From: RGIG5579 sp045543495
GTDB taxonomy: Bacteria; Bacillota; Clostridia; Oscillospirales; SIG627
DNA: 36,845 nt
Assembly: GCA_045543495.1 (NCBI GenBank)
Contig: JAZQMO010000049.1
Coordinates: forward strand, 1 to 36,845
Direction: 5' to 3'
Shown: one piece after another, positions 15,083-23,864 of the stretch
How positions within the stretch are numbered: position 1 is the first letter of the stretch
Layout: every line of letters starts with the position of its first letter
Position numbers and translations under genes: made by a program
Notes under the pieces: model-generated
What the model was told of the DNA's origin: nothing
Databases searched by the model: none
What the model saw: only the letters and a program-made list of their open reading frames with translations

Positions 15083-15901
15083 ATGTTTCCAAAATACGAA
15101 TTGCGAAGTACCTCCGTTTCCGTTTTGCATCTGACTCCCAATATGGAATATCCCGCAAGGTTTCACAAGCAGGTAGAAATGGGCCTTGTGACAGAGGGAG
15201 AATTGCACCTGACGGTGGCGGGCAAGGAATACTGCCTGAAGAAGGATGATCTTTACATTGCCTTTCCCAATCTGGTGCACGGCATTTCCCCCTCCTCAGC
15301 CCAAGGGGTGGTGGTGATCGCCGACTGCGCTCTGTTCCCCTCCTACGAGCAAAAGCTGACTCAGCTGAGGCCCGAGGAGCCCGTGCTTCACTGCGGCGAG
15401 GATCGGGAAACCGTAAAGCAAATGCTTCACCGCATCGCTCAGCTTTTCTCCCACAAGGATTATTCCCGCTACGAGCCCCTGTTTTTAGGCTATATCGGAG
15501 CAGTTTTGGGGGAGATCCTCTTACAGCTTGAATTAAAGGAGCGAAGCGGGGACAGCGACCTGTTGCAAAACCTGATGATGTATCTTTACAACCACTACAC
15601 CGAGGACATTTCTTTGGAAAGCCTTGCCAAGAAGATCGGTTACAGTAAGTGGTATGTTTCCAAGGTCATCGGGGCCACCTTCCATTGCAATTTCCGCTTT
15701 TTGGTCAATTCCTTCCGTATTTCCATGGCCCGGAGTATGCTCCTTTCCTCCCAAAAAAGTGTCAGCGACATTGCCTTTGAATGTGGCTTTCACAACCAAA
15801 GCTCCTTCAATCGGGTCTTTTTATCCAACACGGGCCTGACCCCCTCCGCCTTTCGGCAAATGGGGGGCAAGGTGGATCAGCCTCAGGTCTTTTACCGCTA
15901 A
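15083..15901 (+). CDS. AraC-family transcriptional regulator
   Basis: A 272-residue regulator with an N-terminal cupin-type sensor domain (about 5-80; EMGLVTEGELHLTVAGKEYCLKKDDLYIAFPNLVHGI) and a C-terminal double HTH (about 165-262; EDISLESLAKKIGYSKWYVSKVI, then SVSDIAFECGFHNQSSFNRVFLSNTGLTPSAFR). The second HTH and the GLTPS.FR end are classical for AraC/XylS. The start is uncertain: ATG 15083 has a weak GAGTGAG before it, and GTG 15074 is an alternative. It is divergent from the glycoside hydrolase and upstream of four MFS genes but separated from them by a terminator. Its likely job is to activate the hydrolase, and perhaps the transporters, in response to a sugar bound by the cupin. Confidence 0.88.
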   Translation: MFPKYELRSTSVSVLHLTPNMEYPARFHKQVEMGLVTEGELHLTVAGKEYCLKKDDLYIAFPNLVHGISPSSAQGVVVIADCALFPSYEQKLTQLRPEEPVLHCGEDRETVKQMLHRIAQLFSHKDYSRYEPLFLGYIGAVLGEILLQLELKERSGDSDLLQNLMMYLYNHYTEDISLESLAKKIGYSKWYVSKVIGATFHCNFRFLVNSFRISMARSMLLSSQKSVSDIAFECGFHNQSSFNRVFLSNTGLTPSAFRQMGGKVDQPQVFYR

Positions 15902-15904
15902 ACA

Positions 15905-15942
15905 AAAGGACTGTAAAACAGCTTTGTTTTACAGTCCTTTTT
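15905..15942 (+). terminator. Terminator after the araC-type gene
   Basis: AAAGGACTGTAAAACA pairs perfectly (16 bp) with its complement across a GCTT loop, ending in T residues. Confidence 0.9.
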
Positions 15943-16100
15943 CTTATTCTTTATCCCAAGAGACGAAGGGCGTTTAGCCCGAGGATCTTTTCCTTCGCAT
16001 TGTTCTGATCCTATTCTACCTTATAAAGATGAACGAATCGTGACGGAACGCATTTTTTTGAAGGATCGTCAAAATTTTTCGTTTTTCTTTCCCTTTTATA

Positions 16101-16128
16101 TTGCTTTTTTTCAAAATCGGAATAGAAT
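16101..16128 (+). promoter_or_regulatory. Promoter of the MFS cluster
   Basis: TTGCTT (16101-16106), 16-base spacer, TAGAAT (16123-16128), 30 bases before the first MFS start codon. The 15943-16100 stretch before it holds no gene that I can support. Confidence 0.6.
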
Positions 16129-16157
16129 GGAGGTGTAGTTTTTTTCGGGAGGATTTT

Positions 16158-17426
16158 ATGCTGAAAAGAATCAAGGAGCATTATCATTGGGTGATCGCCG
16201 GAATCGGCGTTTTGATGCTCGCTGTTTTTTCGGGGGCGGCCAATAATTTTTCCAGCCTCCACCTGATCCCCGTCACCGAGACCTTCGGGGTGACCCGTGC
16301 GGAGTTTTCCTCCGTGCAGAGCATTATGAACCTGACGGGCATTGCCACCACCTTTTTCTCAGGGGTGATCATATCCAAATTGGGCTTTCGGCTGGTGGCG
16401 GGCATTTCTTTGATCCTCTGCTCCGCACTCTATTTCGGAATGGGCTTTGCCACCACCTTTCCCTTCTTTTTGCTGTGCGGCGCCGTCTACGGCATTTTAT
16501 CCCCCTTTTGCACCACGGCAGGGGCAACTCAGCTGGTCTCCATTTGGTTTCACAAGCACCGCGGTCTGATTCTGGGCATCGTCACCAGCGCCTCGGGCTG
16601 GGGCAGCAGCATCCTTTGTATGTTTCAGGCAAGGATCATGGAAAAGACGGATTCTTGGCGCTTCTCCCTCTCCCTTTGCGGCATCCTCATTTTGATTTTG
16701 GGTGTTTTAATTCTTGCCTTCGTTCGCAATAAGCCCTCCGATATGAGTCTTGAGCCCTATGGAGACGGGGTGGAGGAAACGGCCAAGCGCCGAGAGATCA
16801 GCAAGGATGCCTTTGCGGGTCTTTCCATCGGAAGGCTCTTTTCCCGTCCCGCCTTTTACCTGATGATCCTTCTGACTTATCTTTCCAGCCTTCTGCCCTA
16901 TATGGTCTTTTTCGTTTTCGTTCCTTATTTGGTGGAAACGGGGCTGACGGAGCTGCAGGCCAGCGGGGTCAACAGCTTTATGCTTTTGGTTTTATCGGGA
17001 GCCAAATTTGCCACGGGACTGCTCTGCGACCGCATTGGGCCCAAGAAGGTGGTGCTGGTGGAGGTGGGCATTGCCATTTTTGCCATGCTCCTTCTGATCT
17101 TCACCTCCTCCCTCCCCTTGGCGTATCTTGCGGCGGCGGTCTACGCCTTTTGCGTTCCCCTGAACACCATTCTCTCTCCCCTTTTAGGCTTCACTCTCTT
17201 CGGCTACAAGGCGCAGGCTCAGTATACGGGCATTTTCCTTGGGGTCGTGTGCTTTGCGGGAATCACGGGCTCCTTCTTGCCCAACTATATTTTTGACCTG
17301 ACCGGCTCCTACAAGCCCGCCTTCTTCGGCACGGCCATTCTCGGTGTTGTGCTCCTTGTGCTGTACCGTATTCTGTATGCCTTGGCCGAAGGGGATAAGA
17401 AAAAGCTTGAGGAAAAGAGCGCATAA
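16158..17426 (+). CDS. MFS transporter, paralogue 1 of 4
   Basis: A 422-residue transporter with 12 predicted membrane helices. It begins LKRIKEHYHWVIAGIGVLML, has SNNF-like AANNFSSLHLIPVTE in the first loop, WFHKHRGLILG near helix 5, a basic central loop (about 205-225) and the second-half motif LLGFTLFGYKAQAQYTGIFLG. The HWVIA start and FGYKAQ.QYTGIF block are shared with the next three genes, so all four arose by tandem duplication. This copy is the most diverged (FGVTRAEFSSVQSIMN in place of LGISRGDFSVA). ATG 16158 follows GGGAGGA. The substrate is unknown; an organic acid or small sugar-derived compound is possible given the resemblance to oxalate/monocarboxylate-type MFS proteins, and the neighbouring hydrolase suggests a carbohydrate link. 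Confidence 0.88.
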   Translation: MLKRIKEHYHWVIAGIGVLMLAVFSGAANNFSSLHLIPVTETFGVTRAEFSSVQSIMNLTGIATTFFSGVIISKLGFRLVAGISLILCSALYFGMGFATTFPFFLLCGAVYGILSPFCTTAGATQLVSIWFHKHRGLILGIVTSASGWGSSILCMFQARIMEKTDSWRFSLSLCGILILILGVLILAFVRNKPSDMSLEPYGDGVEETAKRREISKDAFAGLSIGRLFSRPAFYLMILLTYLSSLLPYMVFFVFVPYLVETGLTELQASGVNSFMLLVLSGAKFATGLLCDRIGPKKVVLVEVGIAIFAMLLLIFTSSLPLAYLAAAVYAFCVPLNTILSPLLGFTLFGYKAQAQYTGIFLGVVCFAGITGSFLPNYIFDLTGSYKPAFFGTAILGVVLLVLYRILYALAEGDKKKLEEKSA

Positions 17427-17447
17427 ATAGATAAAAAGGAGAAAACG

Positions 17448-18722
17448 ATGTTCACTTTTTTGAAAAAGCATTACCACTGGGTCATTGCGGCCATTGCCTT
17501 TTTGCAGTTGTGTTTTCTTTTGGGCGTGGCAAACAATTTCAATGCTCTGCACCTGATTCCTCTATCCGAGCATTTGGGTGTCAACCGTGGGGATTATTCC
17601 GTGGCGTACAGCACCAAAAGCCTTGTGATGATGATCTGCACCTTCTTTTCCGGTGCGGCGCTGGGGCGATTCGGCTACCGCAAAACGGCGGGGCTTGCCA
17701 TGCTGGGCTGTGCCGTATCCTATTTTCTCTTCGCCTTTTTCCTGACCTCTTACCCTCTTATGTTTCTCTACTCCGCTCTATTGGGAGTAGCAAGCTCCTT
17801 CTGCTCCAGCTCGGCGGTGACGGTGATCGTATCCGCTTGGTTTCATAAGCACAAGGGGTTGGTGCTGGGTGCCGTCTCCGCCTCCTCGGGGATAGGAGGC
17901 AGTATCATTTGTATGCTTCAAACCAAGGCGCTTGCCGAGGGCTCCTTTTCCGCTTCCTTTACGGTGGCGGGAGTGGGGATCGCTCTGGCGGGGCTTCTTA
18001 TTCTCCTCTTCGTTCGGAATACCCCCAAGGAAATGCAGCTTTTGCCCTTGGGTGACGGAGAAGAGGTTTTGGCAAGAAAAAAGAAGATCAGTCAGGAGGC
18101 AAGAGAGGGCCTCTCCTTCAAGGCGCTCATCCGCCGTCCCTCCTTCTATCTGATGATCCTTCTGACCTTTCTTTCCGCCTTTGCGCTGGATGTGGCCTAT
18201 TCCGTTTTCATTCCTCACCTGACCGACAGCGGTATTTCCCCCGAGGCGGCAGGCGGGGTCAACAGCTTTATGCTTCTGATCCTGACGGGAGTCAAGCTTC
18301 TCTTCGGTCTTCTGTGCGACAAGGTGGGAGCCAAAAAAATGTATCTTGCCTGCGTGGGCTTTACCCTTCTCTCCCTGGTTTTGATGGTGCTCCCCCTGAA
18401 TCTTCCCTTAGCCTACGGGATCGCCGTGGTTTTGTGTCTGGCCTGTCCCATTTCCACCATTATGGTGCCCCTTCTTGCCATAACCCTCTTCGGCTACAAG
18501 GCGCAGGTGCAGTACACCGGTGTTTTTATGGCTCTGGCCTCCGGCGCTTGTCTGTTCAGCGGGCCCGTGGCAAACTTCGCCTTTGACGCCTTCGGCTCCT
18601 ACAAGCCCGCCTTTTTGGCGGTGGCCGCCCTGTGTGTCGTGGTGTTTTTGCTTTATCTTTTATTGTTTCGCTTGGCAAAAACCGATGAAAAAAAGGAAAT
18701 TTCCTCTGAGGATGCTCAATAG
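17448..18722 (+). CDS. MFS transporter, paralogue 2 of 4
   Basis: A 424-residue, 12-helix transporter directly after paralogue 1 (21-base gap, AAAAGGAG ribosome binding site). It shares HYHWVIAAIAFLQL, VANNFNALHLIPLSEHLGVNRGDYSVAYS, WFHKHKGLVLG, SQEAREGLSFKALIRRPSFYLMILLTFLS and FGYKAQVQYTGVFM with its neighbours. Differences fall mainly in helices lining the presumed pore (for example helix 7, ALDVAYSVFIPHLTDSGISPEAAGGVNSFM), consistent with altered substrate range after duplication. It is probably in one transcript with paralogue 1. The substrate is not known. Confidence 0.88.
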   Translation: MFTFLKKHYHWVIAAIAFLQLCFLLGVANNFNALHLIPLSEHLGVNRGDYSVAYSTKSLVMMICTFFSGAALGRFGYRKTAGLAMLGCAVSYFLFAFFLTSYPLMFLYSALLGVASSFCSSSAVTVIVSAWFHKHKGLVLGAVSASSGIGGSIICMLQTKALAEGSFSASFTVAGVGIALAGLLILLFVRNTPKEMQLLPLGDGEEVLARKKKISQEAREGLSFKALIRRPSFYLMILLTFLSAFALDVAYSVFIPHLTDSGISPEAAGGVNSFMLLILTGVKLLFGLLCDKVGAKKMYLACVGFTLLSLVLMVLPLNLPLAYGIAVVLCLACPISTIMVPLLAITLFGYKAQVQYTGVFMALASGACLFSGPVANFAFDAFGSYKPAFLAVAALCVVVFLLYLLLFRLAKTDEKKEISSEDAQ

Positions 18723-18808
18723 ACGCATCCTCTTGCTTTTTGCCGAAAAAAAGAGTACAATACCATCGTTACCGTTTCTATCACCGCAAGAGACCGAAAG
18801 GAGACACT

Positions 18809-20083
18809 ATGACCCGGATCAAAAAGAATTACCACTGGGTAATCGCCGCCGTGGCACTGCTGCAGCTGTTCTTTTACACCGGTGCCAGCAATAACTTCAC
18901 CAATCTGCACCTGATTCCCGTTTCCGAGCATCTGGGCATCAGCCGTGGCGATTTTTCCGTGGCGTTCAGCGTGAAAAACCTTATCTCTATGCTGACGACC
19001 TTCGTTTCCGGTGCCATTGTTTTGAAATTCGGCTATCGGAAGGTGGCGGGCATCAGTATGCTCCTTTCCACCGCCGCCTATCTGCTCTTGGCCTTTTGCC
19101 TTGATTCCTACCTTTCTCTTTTTCTCTATTGCAGTATTCTCGGCGCTACCAACGCCTTCTGCTCCGCCTCGGGAGCGACCCTGATCGTCTCCAATTGGTT
19201 TCACAAGCACAGAGGGCTCGTGCTGGGCATCGTAACGGCGGCCTCGGGCCTCGGGGGCAGTATTCTGTGCCTTGCGCAAACCGCCGCCATCGAAGCCTTC
19301 ACCTGGAGAGGCTCCTTTGTATTGGCGGGCAGCGGCATTGGCATCGGCGGCATTCTCATTTGCCTTTTGGTTCGCAATACCCCCGAGGAAAAAGGGCTGG
19401 TTCCCTTGGGTGAGGGGGAGGAGATCATCAGCAAAAAGAAAAAGGCAAGTCAGGAGGCCCGCGAGGGTCTTTCCCTGCCTCAGCTTTTCCATCGCCCCTC
19501 CTTTTATCTGATGATCCTTTTGACCTTTCTTTCCTGTCTTTGCGCCTATATCCTCTTTTTGGTGGTGGTTCCCCACCTGCAGGATCAGGGCTTTAGTGCC
19601 ACCGAGGCCAGTATGGTCAACAGCTTTATGATGCTGATTCTGGCCTTCTTCAAATTGGCCATCGGATGGCTGGCCGATAAGATCGGTGCCAAGAAGGTGC
19701 AGCTGATCTGTATGTGCTTTATGGGGATCGGCCTGATTTTATTCGGCCTCGCAAAAAGCCTTGCGGTTGCCTATCTTGCCGCCGTCTGCTTCTCCGTTGC
19801 CCTCTCCGTTACCACCGTCATGGTTCCCCTTTTGTCCCTGACCCTCTTCGGCTACAAAGCGCAGCCCCAATACACGGGCATTTTTATGGGAATGATCAGC
19901 GGCTCCTCCATGGTGGGAGGGATGCTTTCCAACTATTTGTTTGACTCCATCGGCTCCTACACCCCGGGTCTTGTGGCAGCAGGCATTGTGGGCTTTGCCC
20001 TGATCCCCCTGTATCTGGTTCTGTATCGCCTCACCGAGAAGGACAAGGAATATGAGAACACCCTTGCCCAAAAGGCGGCATAA
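18809..20083 (+). CDS. MFS transporter, paralogue 3 of 4
   Basis: A 424-residue, 12-helix transporter. ATG 18809 is set by GAAAGGAG at 18796-18803; an earlier in-frame start at 18740 would add a hydrophilic, unconserved stretch and is rejected. It is closest to paralogue 4: NYHWVIAAVALLQLFFYTGASNNFTNLHLIPVSEHLGISRGDFSVA, RKVAGISMLLSTAAYLLLAF, WFHKHRGLVLGIVTAASGLGGSILCLAQTAA, and helix 7 LCAYILFLVVVPHLQDQGFSATEASMVNSFM. The 86-base gap before it shows no clear terminator, so it may be cotranscribed with the upstream copies. Confidence 0.88.
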   Translation: MTRIKKNYHWVIAAVALLQLFFYTGASNNFTNLHLIPVSEHLGISRGDFSVAFSVKNLISMLTTFVSGAIVLKFGYRKVAGISMLLSTAAYLLLAFCLDSYLSLFLYCSILGATNAFCSASGATLIVSNWFHKHRGLVLGIVTAASGLGGSILCLAQTAAIEAFTWRGSFVLAGSGIGIGGILICLLVRNTPEEKGLVPLGEGEEIISKKKKASQEAREGLSLPQLFHRPSFYLMILLTFLSCLCAYILFLVVVPHLQDQGFSATEASMVNSFMMLILAFFKLAIGWLADKIGAKKVQLICMCFMGIGLILFGLAKSLAVAYLAAVCFSVALSVTTVMVPLLSLTLFGYKAQPQYTGIFMGMISGSSMVGGMLSNYLFDSIGSYTPGLVAAGIVGFALIPLYLVLYRLTEKDKEYENTLAQKAA

Positions 20084-20137
20084 AGAAAACCTCCTTTTAT
20101 TAAAAACCAACCAAAGCATTATCAGATTGGAGAAACC

Positions 20138-21400
20138 ATGAATCGGATCAAAAAGCATTATCATTGGGTGATCGCCGCCGTGGCGCTGCTGCAGCTTTTC
20201 TTTCACAGCGGCGCAGGCAACAATTTCACAAGCCTTCACCTGATCCCCGTTTCCGAGTATTTGGGCATCAGCCGAGGGGATTTTTCCGTGGCCTACAGCA
20301 TGAAAAATCTGGTGGCCATGCTTCTGACCTTCGTTTCCGGTGCCATCATTCACAAATTCGGGTATCGGAGGGTGGCAGGTTTCGGAATGTTCCTTGCGGC
20401 TGCCTCCTATCTGCTCTTGGCCTTCGGCTTGCAGTCCTATCCCCTGCTCTTCCTTTACTGCGGTATGATCGGCGTCACCAACGCCCTCAGCTCCACCTCG
20501 GCGGTCACATTGATCATCTCCAATTGGTTCCACAGGCACAAGGGTCTTGTTTTGGGCTTTGTTTCTGCGGCAACGGGGCTGGGAGGAAGCATCCTTTGTC
20601 TGGTGCAGACGGCCGCCATGGAGGCCTTTACCTGGAGAGCCTCCTTTGCGGTATGCGCCATCGGGGTCTTTCTCGGGGGTCTGATGATCTTCGTCTTCAT
20701 TCGCAACAAGCCCGAAGAAATGGGGCTTGTCCCCTTGGGAGAAGGGGAAGAGGTCATTGCCAAAAAGAAAAGAGTCAGTCAGGAGGCCCGAGCAGGGCTT
20801 TCCATGGAGCAGCTCTTCCGCCGTCCCTCCTTCTATCTCATGATCGTTTTGACCTTTTTGACTTGCCTTTGCACCTATATGCTCTTTTTGGTGGTGGTCC
20901 CCCATCTGCGGGATCAAGGCCTGAATGCCACCGAAGCGGCCATGGTCAACAGCTTTTTGATGCTGGGCTTGGCGGCCTTTAAGTTCCTGACGGGAGTTTT
21001 GGTGGATAAGATCGGCGCCAAGAAGGTACAGCTGATCAGTATGTCGATTCTGGCGTGCGGTCTTGTTCTCTTTTCCTTCACGAAAAACGTATATTTGGCC
21101 TTTTTTTCCGCCACGGTCTTTGCCGCCTGTCTCCCCCTCGTTACCATTATGGTACCCCTTTTGGCCTTTTCCCTCTTCGGTTACAAGGCGCAGGCGCAGT
21201 ACACCGGTATTTTTATGGGAATGATCAGCGGCGCTTCTATGATCGGAAGCATTCTGACCAATTATCTCTTTGACCTCTTGGGCTCTTATACGCCCGGACT
21301 TCTGGGATCCGCTGCTCTTTCCCTTGCCCTGATCCCCCTGTACCTGATCCTGTATCGCCTCACCGAGCGGGACAAACAATACGAAGAAACCAAGGCATAA
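20138..21400 (+). CDS. MFS transporter, paralogue 4 of 4
   Basis: A 420-residue, 12-helix transporter, start ATG 20138 after TTGGAG. It is nearly collinear with paralogue 3: HYHWVIAAVALLQLFFHSGAGNNFTSLHLIPVSEYLGISRGDFSVA, helix 7 LCTYMLFLVVVPHLRDQGLNATEAAMVNSFL, and the FGYKAQAQYTGIFMGMISG block. Identity is high by eye, so these two copies look like the most recent duplication of the cluster. It ends at a bidirectional terminator shared with the convergent acyltransferase gene. Confidence 0.88.
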   Translation: MNRIKKHYHWVIAAVALLQLFFHSGAGNNFTSLHLIPVSEYLGISRGDFSVAYSMKNLVAMLLTFVSGAIIHKFGYRRVAGFGMFLAAASYLLLAFGLQSYPLLFLYCGMIGVTNALSSTSAVTLIISNWFHRHKGLVLGFVSAATGLGGSILCLVQTAAMEAFTWRASFAVCAIGVFLGGLMIFVFIRNKPEEMGLVPLGEGEEVIAKKKRVSQEARAGLSMEQLFRRPSFYLMIVLTFLTCLCTYMLFLVVVPHLRDQGLNATEAAMVNSFLMLGLAAFKFLTGVLVDKIGAKKVQLISMSILACGLVLFSFTKNVYLAFFSATVFAACLPLVTIMVPLLAFSLFGYKAQAQYTGIFMGMISGASMIGSILTNYLFDLLGSYTPGLLGSAALSLALIPLYLILYRLTERDKQYEETKA

Positions 21401-21431
21401 AAAAAGCGACACGAAAGGTCGCTTTTTTTAT
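21401..21431. terminator. Bidirectional terminator between MFS cluster and acyltransferase
   Basis: AAAAAAAGCGAC, a short loop, and GTCGCTTTTTTT lie between the two convergent genes, with T runs on both strands. Confidence 0.8.
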
Positions 21432-22693
21432 GCCTTTACCTTGGGCATTTTGTAGATCTCCTCTGTGGCAAGGCGGGCTCGGGTGACGGAAAAGCCCTCG
21501 GGCACGAAGCAGTAATAGAGCCTGTCCTTGGTGCCGAGGCTGATCATATCTCCTATTTCATAGAAGAAAAAGTCGGAATTGAGACTGTAGGAGGCCCAAG
21601 GGTCTTGGGTGTAGACTACATTTCCCTTGTCGTCCTGCAGGGTAAAGCCCGTGCGGGAATGGGACAGGGTTCCCTCTCCCAAAAGATACATGGCCTTGTG
21701 GTCGCAGATCAAGCCTACACGAACGGGAATGGAGAAGGAATATTCCCCTTTTTCCACCGCCTCCCGCACGCAAGATCGCTCCCAAGCATACCAAGCAGGC
21801 ACACTGTCAAAGGCGGTATCGCCCTCGGTGGCGGAAAGGGTGCCGTATTCATCCATTCGGTAGCGCTTCCCGCAGGCGTGGCAGGAAAGATGCTCCCCCT
21901 CTCCCTTCATTTGCCCCTCGGTGTGGCAATGGGGACAGCGGTATAAGACCCGCTCAAGCCCCGTGGCACGGAAGGGCTCGGAGATCCGAATTTTCTCTTC
22001 CCTTTGCTGACGGAAGTGATCAAAGGAAAAGGCCTCGGCCAAAACGGCATCCAGCTCCTCGGCGCTTTTCTCCCGAATCTCCTCGGGGGTCAGAAGGCAG
22101 GCGTACTCCGCCTTCACTTTTACCTTTCTCAAGCGCAGGCCGTTGTAGAGAGGATCCCGCAGGAAGGCGCCCGCATCGGTTCGGATCATCATCACGGGGA
22201 CTCCGAGGCGCTTGAACAAGCCCCCCATTCGCTGAGGAAGGCTCGTGGCGGTGCCGTCAAAGGAATATCCCGCTTCGGGATACATCAAAACGCTTCGCTT
22301 TTGCTTTTTGATGATGCGCAGCATATCCATCACCAGTGCCACATCCGTAACGAATTTTTGGGTGGGGATACAGCCGATGAGCCTCATCAAAAGGCTTTTT
22401 CCCACAAAGGCATCGGTGGTGGAAACGATGTGGTAGGGCTCGGGAAACAAAATTTTGGAGGCGATCTTCAGATCCAGAAAGCTGGAGTGATTCATCAGGA
22501 TCAATTTCGGCCCGTCCCCCGCCTCATCTACCCGACGGTAAGAGACGCTCAAGGGCACCCGAAACAGATCAATAAAAGAAAGGATCCGAATGACCAAGGC
22601 CAACAAAAACCAAGGCTTTACGGGCTTCAGATGGGGAATGGGGCCAAGGGTGGCGGCCTTTTCCCAGGAAATGCGGCGTGTTTTGATTTTCAT
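21428..22693 (-). CDS. PlsC-like acyltransferase with C-terminal zinc ribbon domain
   Basis: A 421-residue protein. The N-terminal half is a 1-acyl-glycerol-3-phosphate acyltransferase-type domain after a hydrophobic segment (about 28-50): motif I NHSSFLD (68-74, the HX4D catalytic pair His69/Asp74) and motif III YPEAGYSFDG (138-147). It should transfer an acyl group to a lysolipid or related acceptor at the membrane. The C-terminal half (from about 245) is unusual: a CPHC...CHAC zinc ribbon (Cys253, 256, 271, 274) and then a beta-rich region. Ordinary PlsC is about 200-250 residues. The start is ATG 22693, behind AAAGGGG; an earlier ATG at 22723 precedes that site. The acceptor is unknown. 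Confidence 0.85.
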   Translation of the reverse strand: MKIKTRRISWEKAATLGPIPHLKPVKPWFLLALVIRILSFIDLFRVPLSVSYRRVDEAGDGPKLILMNHSSFLDLKIASKILFPEPYHIVSTTDAFVGKSLLMRLIGCIPTQKFVTDVALVMDMLRIIKKQKRSVLMYPEAGYSFDGTATSLPQRMGGLFKRLGVPVMMIRTDAGAFLRDPLYNGLRLRKVKVKAEYACLLTPEEIREKSAEELDAVLAEAFSFDHFRQQREEKIRISEPFRATGLERVLYRCPHCHTEGQMKGEGEHLSCHACGKRYRMDEYGTLSATEGDTAFDSVPAWYAWERSCVREAVEKGEYSFSIPVRVGLICDHKAMYLLGEGTLSHSRTGFTLQDDKGNVVYTQDPWASYSLNSDFFFYEIGDMISLGTKDRLYYCFVPEGFSVTRARLATEEIYKMPKVKA

Positions 22694-22721
22694 ACAATGT
22701 CCCCTTTCGATTATCGGTTTC

Positions 22722-22750
22722 ATTTTATCATAAAGCAGTCAGCCTTGCAA
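22722..22750 (-). promoter_or_regulatory. Promoter of the acyltransferase gene
   Basis: Minus strand TTGCAA (22750-22745), 17-base spacer, TAAAAT (22727-22722), 28 bases before the ATG. Confidence 0.65.
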
Positions 22751-22776
22751 GAAAAAATCTTCTTTTCGCTCTGCCC

Positions 22777-22805
22777 TTGACTTTTCCCCCGTGAAAGGAT
22801 AAACT
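22777..22805 (+). promoter_or_regulatory. Promoter of the exonuclease gene
   Basis: TTGACT (22777-22782), 17-base spacer, TAAACT (22800-22805), 28 bases before ATG 22834. Confidence 0.6.
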
Positions 22806-22833
22806 AAAGGGCAGTAAATGAAATGAGGACAAA

Positions 22834-23811
22834 ATGAATTACATCGTATTGGATTTGGAATGGAATCAGCCCCGCTATGCAGGGGAAATGGTGGAGTCTC
22901 CCGTGCATTTGGTGGGAGAGATCGTGCAGATCGGTGCCGTGCGAATGAATGAGCGCCTTTCCATCAAGGAGGAGCTCAGGCTCACGGTGAAGCCCCGCTA
23001 CTATCGGAAAATGCACCGCAAGGTGGAGCGGATCACAGGCCTTCACAGCAATGATCTGAAAAACGGTCTGACCTTTCCCGAGGCCTTCCGCCGTTTGCAG
23101 AAATTCTGCGGCAAGGATTTTGTGATCCTGACCTGGGGGCCCGATGACGTTCCCATGCTGCGGGACAATATGGTTCTTTTTCATTTGGATGAGGATTGGA
23201 TCCCCGATTGGTACGACCTGCAGGTTCCCTTTTGCCATCAGAAGGTGGAGGGAAGAAGCCAAATGGCGCTGGAGGATGCCATCGAGCTTTGCGGCGAGGA
23301 GCCCTTTCAGGCTCACGATGCCCTGTGCGATGCCAAAAGCACCGCTCTCATCTGCCGTCATTTGGATATGAAAAAAGGCTTTGCGGAATACCCTCGTCAA
23401 TCGGGGGACATTACGGCAAAGCCCATTGAAACCCTTCCCCTGACGCAAACCTTCGGGGAAAAGGGTGCTCTGATGCACGAGCTTTCGGGGCTTGTCTTCC
23501 CCTGTCCCGCTTGCTCGGGGTATCTTTACACCTCCGAGATCGTGCCGCAAAATGCCAATAAGCTTCTGTCGCTTGCCACCTGCACCGAGGGAGAAGAATA
23601 TTTGGTGCGCTTCCGCCTGTATCGGGGGGAGCGGGATCGGCTCCACGTGATCCGAGAGGTGTTTGAGCTAAGTGACGTCCTGATGGATTTTTACAAGGAG
23701 AAAAAAGAAAAGCTTCGCCATACCCGAGAGCAAAACCGCATCAAGGAAAAGCAAAAGCGGGCCCGCCGCAGAGAGAAAAAGACCGCCGAGGCCACTGCAA
23801 AAGCAGGCTAA
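22834..23811 (+). CDS. DEDDh-family 3'-5' exonuclease with C-terminal extension
   Basis: A 325-residue protein whose first ~180 residues are a DnaQ-like exonuclease: Exo I VLDLEWNQ (Asp7, Glu9), Exo II TWGPDDVPML (Asp104 or Asp105) and Exo III HDALCDAKST (His161, Asp166), the His marking the DEDDh subgroup, close to the ERI-1/KapD type. These enzymes trim 3' ends of RNA or DNA with two metal ions. The rest is not standard: a possible metal site CPAC...C (224, 227, 250), then a strongly basic coiled tail (about 288-325, rich in Lys, Arg and Glu) that would suit nucleic acid binding. ATG 22834 follows GAGG. It is monocistronic between its own promoter and a terminator hairpin. RNA as substrate is inferred from the subgroup. 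Confidence 0.85.
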   Translation: MNYIVLDLEWNQPRYAGEMVESPVHLVGEIVQIGAVRMNERLSIKEELRLTVKPRYYRKMHRKVERITGLHSNDLKNGLTFPEAFRRLQKFCGKDFVILTWGPDDVPMLRDNMVLFHLDEDWIPDWYDLQVPFCHQKVEGRSQMALEDAIELCGEEPFQAHDALCDAKSTALICRHLDMKKGFAEYPRQSGDITAKPIETLPLTQTFGEKGALMHELSGLVFPCPACSGYLYTSEIVPQNANKLLSLATCTEGEEYLVRFRLYRGERDRLHVIREVFELSDVLMDFYKEKKEKLRHTREQNRIKEKQKRARRREKKTAEATAKAG

Positions 23812-23823
23812 ATTGCAAATCAA

Positions 23824-23857
23824 AAAGCAGACCTTTCCGCAGAAGGGTCTGCTTTTT
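23824..23857 (+). terminator. Terminator hairpin, first copy of 34-bp direct repeat
   Basis: AAAGCAGACC...GGGTCTGCTTTTT forms a GC-rich stem followed by a T run, ending the exonuclease gene. The same 34 bases recur exactly at 24725-24758. Confidence 0.88.
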
Positions 23858-23864
23858 TATGTGC

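Noticed and set aside
16158..21400. Naming the MFS proteins as oxalate:formate antiporters
   Set aside because: Resemblance is general; no substrate-defining residues were identified.
19739..21412. Minus-strand frame of 557 codons opposite the MFS cluster
   Set aside because: It spans two MFS genes and their gap and has no recognisable domain; a shadow.
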